Assembly (NCBI GenBank): GCA_036426205.1
Contig: CM071573.1
Location: 39,511,771 to 39,575,770, forward strand
Direction of reading: 5' to 3'
Length of the DNA stretch: 64,000 nucleotides
Source of the DNA: Ascaphus truei
Lineage: Eukaryota; Chordata; Amphibia; Anura; Ascaphidae
Shown here: piece after piece, positions 13,091 to 24,285 of the stretch
How positions within the stretch are numbered: the first letter of the stretch is position 1
Layout: every line of letters starts with the position of its first letter
Translations under genes and position numbers: made by a program
The notes under the pieces: generated by a model
Database searches by the model: none
The model's input: the letters and a program-made list of their open reading frames with translations, nothing else
What the model was told of the DNA's origin: nothing

Positions 13091-13156
13091 GTTTAGATTC
13101 TCCTTCACTGATGCAGAACATGCATAGTCAGAGCAAATTACTGACGGTAAAAGATA

Positions 13157-14348
13157 GAAACAGAAAGTGAACTGCGCTCATATAATCGTGAATAAAGTGC
13201 TTAATGGTGAATATTAAGTAGAGTAAACCTGTTACTTTAAATGTGAGGTTTGTGCTGCTGTGTTCGTGGAATGGCTCCACAGACCAAGTACTAGAAGAAA
13301 AACAAAGAAAGAAACAGCGCCAAAAACCTCATGGTGTAGTACAAAAAATTATATTGTGATAAAAAACAGGTGAGTATTGGCCGTACATCAGATATAATAA
13401 TTACTAGCAGGACATGTATATGACATGTTACAATCAGCAACAACTGGTGGGTTGGTAGCGATCATCGGGTAAAATCTCCTCTCACGTCTCCTAAGTGGTC
13501 CCAGCACACACTCCACTCGCTCAGGTAGAAGTCAGCTGCTACACGCGTGGGTAAGCGAACTGCTGCGGGAAGGTAAGCTTTCCCTCTGGTTCCTTGGCGT
13601 CGATTAGCGTGCACGGCAATCCACTGAGTGCGCGCGTTGATGACGTCATCAGATGGCGCAGACGGATGTCACGTAGTCTACAGCCAGCCAGAAGAGTACT
13701 GGGGATTACCGGAGATTTTCCCATATGAAGAGAATCACGGATAGTATAAAACCACAGCGGGTAGTGCTAGGAATGCGCCCTCTTATCCAACGCGTTTCGT
13801 ACATATAATGCACTTCATCAGGGATGAAGAAGTGCATTATATTTACAACCGTGTTGGATAATAGGGTGCATTCCTAGAACTACCCGCTGTGGTTTGATCC
13901 TATCCGTGATTCTCTTCATATGGGACAATCTCCGGTAATCCCCGGTACTCTTCTGGCTGGCTGTAGACTACGTGACATCCGTCGGCGCCATCTGATGACG
14001 TCATCAACGCGCGCACTCAGTGGATGCCGTGCACGCTAATCGACGCCAAGGAACCAGAGGGAAAGCTTACCTTCCCGCAGCAGTTGCTGTACCCACGCCG
14101 CGTAGCAGCTGACTTCTACCTGAGCGAGTGGAGTGTTGCTGGGACCACTTACGGAGACGTGAGAGGAGATTTTACCCGATGATCGCTACCAACCCACCAG
14201 TTGTTGCTGATTGGTAACATGTCCATATACATGTCCTGCTAGTAATTATTATATCTGATGTACGTGCAATACTCACCTGTTTTTTATCACAATATAATTT
14301 TTTGTACTACACCATGAGGTTTTTTGCGCTGTTTCTTTCTTTGTTTTT
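13157..14348. mobile_element. Foldback retroelement with hammerhead centre and 16-bp TSD
   Basis: A near-perfect palindrome spans 13296-14350, with arms of about 525 bp and a symmetry centre near 13823. Outside the left arm is a 139-bp non-palindromic tail (13157-13295). The whole unit is flanked by a perfect 16-bp direct repeat, CTGACGGTAAAAGATA, at 13141-13156 and 14349-14364. A target duplication of this length points to target-primed reverse transcription, not a DNA transposase. Both arms end outwards in GCGCTGTTTCTTTCTTTG, and the pLTR-like block at 47882-48345 ends in a very similar sequence. There is no coding capacity. I infer a non-autonomous element mobilised by a PLE or LINE. Confidence 0.8.
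13778..13836 (-). ncRNA. Hammerhead ribozyme candidate (foldback centre)
   Basis: Read on the minus strand: consensus box CTGATGA (13821-13815), one extra A (13814), stem II hairpin GTGCAT-TAT-ATGTAC (13813-13799, 6 bp with one G-U), GAAA (13798-13795), a minimal stem III (C-G pair), and a GUU cleavage triplet (13791-13789). Stem I pairs AUCC (13825-13822) with GGAU (13788-13785) and can extend past a bulged C. All core positions are present except for the extra A after the CUGANGA box. The copy in the right arm on the + strand is mutated in both boxes. Confidence 0.7.
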
Positions 14349-14654
14349 CTGACGGTAAAAGATACATGAGAAAAATATTAGCTTTATATTTTATATTTTA
14401 TAATTTATTTATCTATTAGTTAAAATGTTGCAGCAAATGTACACATACATATAGACACACACAGTGTGGAAATTATTGCAGAAAAAAATGGCAAGATGTA
14501 CATCATTATAATCACACGTCTAAGAGAGCTAAGTACTATCATTGTGATTTGGGGGTCAGCTCCATCCATTCGTGGTACCTGTGATTTGAGCATGATTTTT
14601 TCCCCTCTCCATTATCTTTCAAATGTTTATCCAAAATAGTTGTCTAGGAAAGAT

Positions 14655-14912
14655 AAACAACTTTATTTCATATAGTGCTTGTCTCCCAATGGGACACAAC
14701 GCGCTTCACAATTAAAGTATAATGCGCAGTACGCAGAATTATTTTGCAGACACAGTCCCTGCCCGGTAGAACTTACAATCTGTGTTTTTGGTGTCTGAGG
14801 CACAGGTAGATAAAGTGACACCGGGAATTGAAGCAGATTCCCCTGCTTCAAATGCAGTGTCGTTATCAGTCATTGTCTTTACTCAGTGAGCCGCTGCTTC
14901 TTCCACGCACAG
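14655..14912 (-). mobile_element. MIR/CORE-like SINE
   Basis: Minus strand: GCGGCTCACTGAGTAAAGAC, TTGAAGCAGGGGAATCTGC, TCACTTTATCTACCTGTGCC, AAGTTCTACCGGGCAGGGAC, ending in TATATGAAATAAAGTT. Nearly full length. Confidence 0.75.
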
Positions 14913-15262
14913 AGATGGACATCTCATGTTCAAGTCCTGGGATACAGAGTAGGGAACCAAAACATGGACTGAACAGAATCAGAAACGACAGATAGATATA
15001 TAGAACAAGTAGGAACTTGGAAGGACTTGTAAATATCTCCAGAGGTGTGGGGCCCAGGATGGAAGTGGAAATCAGCCACGTCTTTATGAATGTGAGGAAA
15101 AGATACTATCTTAAAGAATATGATCTTGGATGGAAGGTGCAAGGGTGAGTTGGTATGAGTCAACTGATCATGAATATTGACACATTGTGGTGAGCACCCG
15201 ATCAAAAATACCCATTTCTTCTGGATTCCAGGAATAGTCCCATATTTGATAAACACATAACA

Positions 15263-15622
15263 CAGTTTCAAAGTGCGGGGAAACAGTTTCAGGCGAGGAG
15301 AATCCTGCTCGTGCAGCGAACACAACATAGACAAACACATTCTTCAAAGTGCAGGTCTCCTCTAGGACAGAGGTACAAAGTGCATCTCTACTCACACGTT
15401 CAAAATGCAATTCTTCATTTATTGTAACAGCCAAAAACAGAGAAAAAACAATGACTCTGGTCCCATATGGACCTTTCACCTGATGAACGGTCCATATGGA
15501 ATCTGAAACATTGTTTCTTTGTTCTTGGCTGTTACAATAAATGAACAATTGCATTGTGAACTTGTGAGTAGAGATGTACTTTGTACCTCTGTCCTAGAGG
15601 AGACCTGCACTTTGAGGAATTT
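15263..15622. mobile_element. Second foldback element with 14-bp TSD
   Basis: An imperfect palindrome (about 15342-15618) is preceded by an unpaired tail of about 80 bp (15263-15341). The unit is bounded by the direct repeat ATAAACACATAACA at 15249-15262 and 15623-15636. The architecture matches the 13.2-14.3 kb element (tail, arm, hammerhead-like centre, arm, long target duplication), but the arm sequences differ, so it is a separate subfamily. It is non-coding. Confidence 0.7.
15473..15517 (+). ncRNA. Degenerate hammerhead-like motif (foldback centre)
   Basis: The + strand has an intact CTGATGA (15480-15486), a hairpin built on GGTCC-ATAT-GG (about 15489-15503), GAAAC (15505-15509) and a GTT triplet. 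The minus strand of the same palindrome keeps the better stem II (GGTCC/GGACC) but has lost the conserved boxes. Stem I next to the core pairs poorly. It is probably a decayed ribozyme. Confidence 0.45.
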
Positions 15623-15636
15623 ATAAACACATAACA

Positions 15637-16884
15637 GCAATTGGTATTGTAGCTACATGAAAGATCAATCCGGCAGATAGTACTACAAATAAAATGTATT
15701 TAAATGTGAGTGACATACGGGTTAATGGACAACGCCAGACTCAACAGAATGAGCGCATGACAACTAAATATCACACATAGGCAAACTTACAGAAATTTGA
15801 TGCGCACATTTTTATTAAAACTTTCGGAAGAGTTCTAAGATCGTGAACATTTTTTCATTTCGCTATTTTTCAAACTTGATCAAAAGTGCAAAACAAACCC
15901 CTGCTTTCCCTGCGAATTCGAACTTTGGCAAAACATCCGCCCATCTCTCTTAAATATCGCAATGAGTCTTGATAATTTTTCCAACATTTAGACAGGGACA
16001 TTAAGGGAGAAGGGGCCAGTTTGCACACACAGCACAAAAGAATGATAAAAAGGGAGACACAAAGACTAACTACACCCAATGCAACACAGCTGATCTGGCT
16101 TATTCGCTAGTTTTCTTTTTTTGTCAACAGTTGTACTTGGGATCACAAGTAAGAGATCCTAGGCACAGAAGACGCTTTGCAATTATATTATTTTCTTTCA
16201 TGTCAGGGATACGTGTCTTCACATTTCATCTAGCAGTTCACACTGAAAAGACACCCCCAGACCTGCGGAGCACAATAACTAGGCTAATTTAAAAATAATT
16301 ATGGTTAATATTGTTATTTGTATGATAATTAAGGTGTGGAATAACCTGCCTGTGTCCAGCTAGAACCTTTCCTTTAGTAGACTGGAAAAGCAGGAGAAGA
16401 CAGAGGTACAGGGAACCTACAGGCGTGTAGCCCAATATTTTGATGATCTGTATCTCTAAGATGTCAGCTTGTCAATGTTGGGTGTCATACTATAATACAA
16501 ACTGCATTCCAACGTATCAAAAAGGGGTTGATAAGGTAGTTGTGTTGTTTTTAGGCTGCCCGTTCCAGCCTGTGTCCCTATTAAATTCTAAATTATGAAT
16601 TCCAGACACAAGGATGTTATGTTAAATTGTTGTGACATGAAAATCTGTATGTAATTTATGTGCAATTGTATCATTATGTTAGACATCCTTTAACATGCCT
16701 GTAGAATTACTGTACATGGTTGGACAGTAATAATAATAATCATACTTTAACTTTATATAATGCCATTATTACTGAGTACAGAGCATGGCAGAATAATGCA
16801 AGCGTACCGAATCCCAAAGAATTGTAATGTTTATGCCTAAGGCACAACAGGAAGAAAAGTGTCCCTTCCCAATGCATAGTGACC
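15637..16884. other. Unique intergenic stretch
   Basis: Nothing recognised; short frames on both strands lack any family signature. Confidence 0.5.
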
Positions 16885-17178
16885 GTGATCTTTAATAATA
16901 ACAACAACTTTATAGCATATAGCGCTTTTTGTCTAATGGGACGCAGCAAGTCACAATTACAGTATAGCGTGCGGTACACAGCACATAGGATTGTTACAGG
17001 CACAGTCCCTGCCCAGATGAGCTTACAATCTATATTTTTGGGGCCTGAGGCACAGGGAGATAAAGTGACTTCCCCAATGTCACAAGGAGCTGACACAGGA
17101 AAACGAACAAGATTCCCCTGCTTCAAACTCAGTGTCATTGTATACAGAGTCAGTGTCTTTACTCACTGAGCCGCTCCG
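16885..17178 (-). mobile_element. MIR/CORE-like SINE, full length
   Basis: Minus strand: AGCGGCTCAGTGAGTAAAGA, TGAAGCAGGGGAATCTTGTT, TCAGCTCCTTGTGACATTGG, GGAAGTCACTTTATCTCCCT and CTATATGCTATAAAGTTGTT. This is the best copy for the SINE consensus. Confidence 0.8.
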
Positions 17179-17498
17179 TCTCTTGGCCCAGAGGAGCCAA
17201 TGTTTCTGTAAATAATATCCAAGCAGTTCTGAGTAGCATTAGAGAACCTTGGTAAAGTGGCATTATCAAGCTGTATGTGCACAGATAGTATTTTATGTTC
17301 CCATAACTTTATAAGTTGTACCAGTTTGTTAGACAGCTCTTGCATAGTTAAGGTATGTGAGCGAAAATATTGGGATAGTTTTGCATCACCCAACTATTAT
17401 CCATTTTGATAGCTGTATGATTTCATTAATGTATAATAACAATTATGTTTTTCTGCTCTTTAACATAGGGAGAACAAGGTCTGACAAAGACTCCTCTA

Positions 17499-18139
17499 GG
17501 GTTGCCAGATGTCCTGTGTATATGGGATTATCCCTTTTTGCACTTCATTGTCCCATTGTCTTTCGGGACGCTTAATTGACCCGCATTTTCAGGTCCGCCG
17601 GCAGTGATGGCGGGAGGGGGAGGCGGATTGCGGCGGGCAGCAGCAGAGGAAGGCAGGGGGTGGTGGTGGCAAAGGAGTGCAGGGGAAGCGCGCAAGGGAG
17701 GAGTGCGCCCCAGTGGTCCGAACCAGAAGTCAAATACAACTTCCAGTGTCTGCCACCAAGACGGGTCCGTCCACTCCACAGGTAAAATCTTTGAGCTTGG
17801 GAGAGGGGGAGGGAAAGGAAGGGGGCCGATCGATGGATGGAGGAGTGGGGTGAGGGGGAGGGGGGCAGGGGATGAAGGGATGAGGGGAGCTGAGAGATGG
17901 ATGGATGGAGAAGGGGGGTTGATGGATGGAAGGGGGCTGAGAGATGGGAAGAGGGGGGCTGAGGGATGGATGGAGGAAGAGGGGAAAGAAATGGATGGTG
18001 GGGAAGAAATGGATGGATGGAGGGGTTTGGGGAATGGATGGGGGGAGGTGTGTGTGGGGGAGAGAGGGGTTTGTGTGTCACTCTTCCTTATATTACGCCA
18101 ACTACGTCCTATATTATAAAAACTTAAATGTGGCAATCC
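17499..18139. mobile_element. MITE with GGGTTGCC termini and GGATG minisatellite core
   Basis: The ends GGGTTGCCAGATGT (left) and ACATTT-type GGCAATCC (right, inverted) are flanked by TA on both sides (17497-17498 and 18140-18141). The interior has a G-rich segment and a GATGGATGG-type tandem repeat at about 17830-18050. A related terminus, CAGGGTTGCCACCTT, occurs at 39408. Confidence 0.55.
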
Positions 18140-18395
18140 TACTCTTGTCCCCGTACCAAAAAGAAAGACATGAGGGGAAAAGTATAAAACTTCTGAAAAG
18201 TACTTAGTGTGGAACCAACAGAAGAAAAACTGTTTTTATTCCATGTGGCTCAATCTTTCAGGATCACCTTGTCTTAATATATAAAATCGCATTCGATTGG
18301 TACTAGCTGCGGTGAATCTGATCTGGTCCTCAGCCTCTGGCCAATCAGATTGGTGGGTCTGACGTCACCCAACTGCCACTCTCTTCCCCCTCGGC

Positions 18396-18398
<3 letters not shown>

Positions 18399-18426
<28 letters not shown>

Positions 18427-18473
18427 CACACACACACACCACCCCACCACACACACACACACACACACACACA
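18399..18473 (+). repeat. (CA)n microsatellite
   Basis: An interrupted CA run with CCCCACC breaks, inside the putative Helitron. Confidence 0.9.
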
Positions 18474-18498
18474 CTACACCTACCTCTCTCGCACTCAT

Positions 18499-19165
18499 CT
18501 CTCCTCCCTCCCTCCGGTGCTCATCTCTCCCTCCCGGTCCTCATCTCTCCCTCCCGGCGCTCCGCTCATCTCTCCCTCCCGGCGCTCATCTCTCCCTCCC
18601 GGCACGCCGCTCATCTCTCCCTCCTGGCGCTCATCTCTCCCTCCCTCCCGGCGCTGCGCTCACCTCTCCCTCCGTCCCAGCGCTCCGCTCACCTCTCCCT
18701 CCCGGCGCTCCGCTCACCTCTCCCTCCCAGCGCTCATCTCTCCCTCCCGGCGCTCCGCTCACCTCTCCCTCCTGCGCTCCCCTCACCTCTCCTCCCGGCG
18801 CCTCTCTCCTCCCGCTCCATCTCCTCCCTCCCGGCTCTCCTCTCATCTCTCCCTCCCGGTGCTCATCTCTCCCTCGCCGTCCCCATCTCCTCCCTCCCGG
18901 CGCTCATCTCTCCCTCCCTCCCGGTGCTCCGCCTCACCTCTCCCTCCCGGCGCTTCGCTCACCTCTCCCCCCAGCGTTCCGCGTCACCTCTCCCGCCCGC
19001 GCGCTCCAACTCACCTCTCACTCCCGTGCTGCTCCGCTCACCTCTCCTCTCCCTCCCGCCTCCGCTCACCCCTCTCCCCTCCCGGCGCTGACCGCTCACT
19101 CTCCTCCCTCGCTCCGCCTCACCTCTCCTCCCTCCCGCGTCCGCTCACCCCTCTCCCTCCCCTGG
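18499..19165 (+). repeat. Minisatellite, ~20-25 bp units (CTCATCTCTCCCTCCCGGCG)
   Basis: About 30 variable tandem units built on CTCATCTCTCCCTCCCGGCG or CTCACCTCTCCCTCCCGGCG plus CTCCG. The strong C/T versus G/A strand asymmetry opens long reading frames by chance. It is inside the putative Helitron. Confidence 0.9.
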
Positions 19166-19177
19166 CGGGCGAACGCA

Positions 19178-19290
19178 AGTGTGTGTGTGTGGGGGGGGGG
19201 GGACACTGTGTGTGTGTGTGTGTCTGTCACTGTGTGTGTGTGTGTGTGTGTGTGGGACACTGTGTGTGTGTGTGACACTGTGTGTGTGTC
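19178..19290 (+). repeat. (GT)n blocks with poly-G
   Basis: Four GT runs separated by GACAC spacers and a run of about 12 G near 19191-19202. Confidence 0.9.
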
Positions 19291-20235
19291 GCCCCCCCTG
19301 CCTTTCACGCCCCCCTGCCTTCACGCCCCCCCCTGCTTTCACGCCCCCCTGCCTTTCCTCCCCCCCTGCCTTTCACGCCCCCCCCTGCCTTTCACGCCCC
19401 CCCCCTGCCTTTCACGCCCCCCCCTGCTTTCACCGTCACCCCCCTGCCTTTCATCACCCCCTCCCTGCCTTTCATCACGCCCCCCCTGCCTTTCATCACC
19501 CCCCCTGCCTTGTCACGCCCCCCCCTGCCTTTCACTGCCCCCCCCTGCCTTTCACGCCCCCCCCTGCCTTCATGCCCCCCGCCCCCTTCTGTCACGCTCC
19601 CCCACCCCCTGCCTTTCATGCCCCCGCCCCCCCTGCCTTTCACAACCCCCGCCCTGCCTTTCACGCCCCCCTGCCCGCTTTCACAATCACGCCCCCCTCG
19701 CCTTTCACACCCGCCCCCCCCTGCCTTTCACCCCGCCCCGCCTTGTCCATCTTTCCGCCCCCCTTCTTGCAACCCCTTCACCCCCCTTCCTTCACGCCCC
19801 CCCCCTGCCTTCACGCCCGCCCCCCCCATGCCTTCATGCCCCCGCCCCCCCCGCCCCCCCTGCCTTTCACGGCCCCCGCCCCCCCTGCTCTTCCATTGCT
19901 CCACGCCCCCCCCCTCCTTTCACGCCTCCCCCTGCCCCCCCCCCGCCTTTCACGCCCCCCCTGCCTTCACGTCCCCCCCCTTTCATACGCCCCCCCCTGC
20001 CTTTCACACGCCCCCCTGCCTTTCACGCCCCCCCCCGCCTTTCACGCCCCCCCCCCTGCCTTTCACGCCCTCCCCCTGCCTTTCACACCCCCCCCTGCCT
20101 TTCACGCCCCCCCCTGCCTTTCACGCCCCCCCCGCTCCTTCCCCGCCCACCTGCCTTTCACCAGCCCCCCTGCCCTTTCATTCAACGCCCCCCCCTGCCT
20201 TTCACGCCCCCCCTGCCTTTCACGCCCCCCCTCCC
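19291..20235 (+). repeat. Minisatellite, ~17-18 bp units (CCCCCCTGCCTTTCACG)
   Basis: More than 40 tandem units of CCCCCCTGCCTTTCACG with length changes in the C run. The 651-residue frame that crosses this and the preceding array is a by-product of repeats without stop codons, not a gene. Confidence 0.9.
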
Positions 20236-20490
20236 TGCCTCCGGGCAACGCCGGGTATATCAGCTAGTACTAAATATAAAGAGAAATAGAACCGCTCACC
20301 TATAATGATCCTAAATGTATGTAAATGATGGTAGAGAATAAAAGTAAGGTGCAGGTGGGGATAGTGACAAGACTATCTAGGTGTTGATCCAAGAGGGATC
20401 AAAGATTCCCCAATTATGCACTCAATACATATATGAGCAGTAGACAGGACTACAATGGTCCCTTCAGACAGGATACATGTCAGGCAGCTA

Positions 20491-20706
20491 GTGACTATTG
20501 GAATCAACAATTTAAAACCAAAAATAATAAAATGTTATTACATCATAATTTTATTACACAATGAAATTAAGTACATACAGTACCACACCACTATGATGAG
20601 GATCTTATTTTATCTTCTATGTATATACTTAATTTCATTGTGTAATAATATTATGATGTAATAACATTATTATTTTTGGTTTTAAATTGCTGATTCCAAT
20701 AGTCAC
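20491..20706. repeat. Inverted repeat, ~90-bp arms, 40-bp loop
   Basis: GTGACTATTGGAATCAACAA and its inverse TTGCTGATTCCAATAGTCAC bound an AT-rich hairpin of about 216 bp, probably a MITE. Confidence 0.75.
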
Positions 20707-20997
20707 CCGTACTAAACCTGAGCAAATATATATACCTCCTAACTAACTTGAGGTTAACAGTGTGATAACAATCCATGCCAGTAGATCTTCAGATCTTACT
20801 CTAGTCTATATCATACCAAACTTCTAACAGAGAAGTCTATAGAAATACAAAACCAGGACTAGATCACTATCCTAATGCTGATCTGGAATTAACTTCCTGG
20901 AATACATCTGTGTATTTGCCCTCACTGCCACTGCTGAGACGTTGCTTCATGCCTCAGAACAAAAGGGTCTATATTTACTAAACAGTGCTATTGCAGA

Positions 20998-21680
20998 TGT
21001 AACCCCCTGTGTGATGAGCTCACACACTCACACTGCCTGTGTGATGAGGTCACACACTCACACTGCCCCCTGCCAGGTTTCTCTCCAATGTGCTCTGGAC
21101 ATGTGACTGTGATGGACATGAGAGCAGCCAATAATAATGGTTGTGGGAGAGGAGGGACTATGGGGGAGAGGAGCCTTTAAAAGGTGTTGGTGGGGGGGGG
21201 GCATGTTGAATCAGATCTGCGTGAATCTGAGTGTTAGGAGGTTCGTAGCAGAGACCTAGAGTTCCACACGTGGACGAGAGATCACGCGCCGCAAGAGGGG
21301 ACCCTCAACGGCTATACAAGCACAGTGGTACTGAAGCACCTTTTTGAAGAACAGTACACAACGAGATCCCACGGTGTACCGGCACCATCACACGCCAACA
21401 TAGCCAGGATTGGGTGACTACTACACCACTGACACTGACTCACATCCATGAAGCGTTATTGAGGGTTGTGTATTAACCTGTGTACTAAGTGTAGTGATCC
21501 TCGGCTGAGGATCACAAGGTACAGAGTCAGTAAGATATAAGTAAACTAGTTGTATCACCCATTCTGTGTCTGTATTATTTCTGCCGTCTGACCGTGTGGC
21601 TCAGTAAGTCATTATCAGGTACTCAGGCCCCCGCCTCAGCTATAGTCGTAAGTCTGAGAGCTTAAAGTAGAGGGGTTACA
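20998..21680 (+). mobile_element. Solo LTR (683 bp)
   Basis: The termini TGTAACCCC and GGGGTTACA are perfect inverted repeats with canonical TG..CA ends. A TATA-like CCTTTAAAAGG lies near 21174-21184. Flanking 4-mers are CAGA and CATA, so the target duplication is not clean. No internal retroviral or gypsy coding sequence is adjacent. Orientation is inferred from the TATA box. Confidence 0.65.
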
Positions 21681-23823
21681 CATAAAACACGTCAACGCAG
21701 AAAACACCCAATGGTTAATTTAAATGACTGGCTGTAAAGTGTCTTATGGGATAGCATTGCTTCGTACATATGGACACTGATGGCTAGAATTGCTTAAGAA
21801 AGAGGTATTCACAGTTATTTCTACGTTTCCTAATCTTGCAGGGCACAATAGCTGTTATAAAGCAATGTTGTTCTAATGAATTTCCAGATCAAAAACACAT
21901 CGTGAGTAGCTGAGCTGGAAGTGTAATTTAATGTAATTTTAGTCATTTTTATTAAGATGTTCAAATCAACACATTCATTGTACTTAACAAAAACATTTTA
22001 GAAACAGTTGTTACATTTGTCTTCAATATCATATGTTAAAAGCAAATTTCGGAGTGAAAAAAACAAACTTCAAGAGCAGCAATGAGGCCAGACTCATGTG
22101 GTTTCAGGCCAAAAATGGACGTCCACTGCAAGACGGATGGAATGTGCAGAAGGGATGTGGTCCATGGGAGGCAAGATGAGGGGCCCTTTGATATATCACG
22201 AGGAGCCCTTTTATGCCCGGCAGGTTTAGAGAAAGACTTTCCGTCCCAGGGAATTCTCCAACCCGTAGTCGGTTACCCTAAGAAGAGAAATCCACCCAAC
22301 TTCCAAAAGAAATGTTTTGTTTTTTTTAATTAGTTTTCTCCTCCCTGGTAATTAAAATTAATTTAAAGAATACATATTAACTGGTCATTGAAGAGGCGTG
22401 GTATAAGGATGCTGAGTAATTCTATGCACTTCCACATCTTCCTTCTCTCGGAGAAGGACACCTACACATGCATTTTCCAACCTTTATAAAACATATGAGC
22501 ATAAGATGCTGACTCTGACCCAAAGCAATAACTAACTAACTAACTAAATGGGACTTTCTCCACCCGCAGTACCTGCTCGGACAATGACTGTTTTCAAATC
22601 TCTTTTTTTTCTCAAAATCTTGCAGAAAACACAATTCAGCCCCCAAAAGTACATGCCAGAGATACAGCTCCATGGCCTTGTGCTCTTTGTAGTCTGCCTT
22701 GTTATAATTAAATCTTCTGTTACCTTTAAGCTACTTGCTGCTGGTGGCTGGGCCTGTAATACATTGAATGGGTTGATTGAGCCTTGCCCTGGCTCTCATT
22801 GCTGGCTCTTAAGCCCACCTAATGTCAGAAGGGCAGACATAACAGTTCTTGTAGCAGGTTAGCCAGACATGGACTAATATCGCTTCTTATAGTGAGACAG
22901 AGCACCTAACATATAATACTTCTTTTTTAACTAACTGCAATGAGCTCTGATCGGATTTCCCCTTTGTTGGTAATGAAAGGCATAGAAAACGATGAACTAA
23001 AGGATGATCCCACCTGAAAAGACGAGCTTGTTAGGAGCATAGACCTAATCTAGTGGCGAAGATCAGAACCTTCAGCGTGGGAACCATACAAAGAAGAACC
23101 CGCTGGCTTCATGGGAGCTCCACCAGACCTATTCAGACAACTCTTTAGCTAAATAACTAAGAGGATTTTCCTCTTCAGATTAAGAGATCATAAATGAACT
23201 TACACACGGCAAGTCAGAGGCTAAATACATTTCGCCAAGGAAGAGGGGAGGGGGTTTAAGAGAGACGGAGGGAGCTGACATTTTAATGAAGAAATGCTTT
23301 GATAATAGGCTGGTGAAATAAATTAGATAATACCCTGGTCGAAAAGAGTTTATCATGAACGGCAGCTACTACAGGGGATCTGGGCCTGCAACAAAGGAGC
23401 CTTAAGACATTTTCCATTCACATGTAGTGTGGACTTTGTTTTTTTGCAGGTACTGATACCTTTTAGCCGACGAACATGAAACATCTTGTTTGTATAAGGT
23501 TTTCACAACCACTTAATGTTTTTAAAAACAGACACTTTTTTTCACACAGTGTACTTTATACACTGTGTATTTACAATTCAGTCCAGACTCGTCTAGTTTG
23601 AAGTGGCCTAAGCTGGAGACATATTTTCGAACACAGGAGGGATCATTTAACCATGGAGAATTGCAACTGCTAAATAGATCTGACTGGCTGTGTAAGAATG
23701 ATCAGTCCATATTGTGTACATATGGTAAGGTTACCGGACTGGGAAATGTATAAAGAAAAGTGTTTTTTATTCAAGGGGAAAAATCAGGGAATAGTGTGAA
23801 AATAACCATATACCTGCTTGGTT
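21681..23823. other. Unique intergenic stretch
   Basis: No gene. Includes (AACT)n at about 22528-22547 and a repeat-free block at 22930-23420. Confidence 0.5.
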
Positions 23824-23831
23824 GCATAACC

Positions 23832-24066
23832 CAGGGGTGCTCAACTCCAGTCCTCAAGTCCCCCCAACAGGTCAGGTTTTTGGGATTGAGCCTCCTGTGC
23901 TGGAGCAAGAATATCCTGAAAACCTGACCTGGTATAGAAGACTGAGCTTCTGATTGAGCCACCAGTGCTTAAGCAGGGACTGATTGAGCCACCTGTGCTG
24001 AAGCAGGATTATTATGAACACCTGACCTGTTGGGGGGCTCTTGGGGATTGGAGTTGAGCGTCCCTG
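23832..24066. mobile_element. Family A MITE, perfect TSD
   Basis: CAGGGGTGCTCAACTCCAGT to GAGCGTCCCTG with GCATAACC at 23824-23831 and 24067-24074. Confidence 0.85.
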
Positions 24067-24248
24067 GCATAACCATTACTTTCTGTGAAGGATGGGCAGG
24101 TTCAGGTTGGCCACAATCCGAGAAAAGTTCATCGTTTTTAGGATATTTTTTTTTATAAACTATGTGTTCTTTTGTGTTAAAAAATGAAAAACTTGCGAAC
24201 CTACGCGTAAAAGTTCGAAATGAAAAAAAGAAATGTCTTATTCTGAGT

Positions 24249-24285
24249 CCCCCCCCCCCCCCCCCGAGTCCCCCCCCCCCCCCCC
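24249..24285 (+). repeat. Twin poly-C tracts (17 and 16 C)
   Basis: GAGT followed by C17, then GAGT followed by C16: a duplicated GAGT-poly(C) unit. Confidence 0.95.

Larger units (their letters stand above)
18272..20267 (+). mobile_element. Putative non-autonomous Helitron carrying minisatellites
   Basis: The left end is TCTTAATATATAAAATCGC and the right end is ATATCAGCTAG, preceded by a short CCGG..CCGG hairpin (20241-20254) and followed by T. A 5' TC, a 3' subterminal hairpin and a CTAG end before T are Helitron hallmarks. The base before the left TC is G, not the usual A. There is no Rep/helicase coding; nearly the whole interior is simple or tandem repeat. Confidence 0.5.

Noticed and set aside
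17528..18136. Pro/Ser-rich 202-residue minus-strand frame
   Set aside because: It lies in the GGATG-type tandem repeat inside a MITE.
18350..20305. 651-residue open frame and its overlapping 335-362 residue frames
   Set aside because: They arise from stop-free C/T-rich minisatellites in several frames at once. There is no domain, no codon bias, and no splice or start context.
21500..21530. CTGAGGATCACAAGG within the solo LTR as a hammerhead box
   Set aside because: No stem II hairpin followed by GAAA is present.
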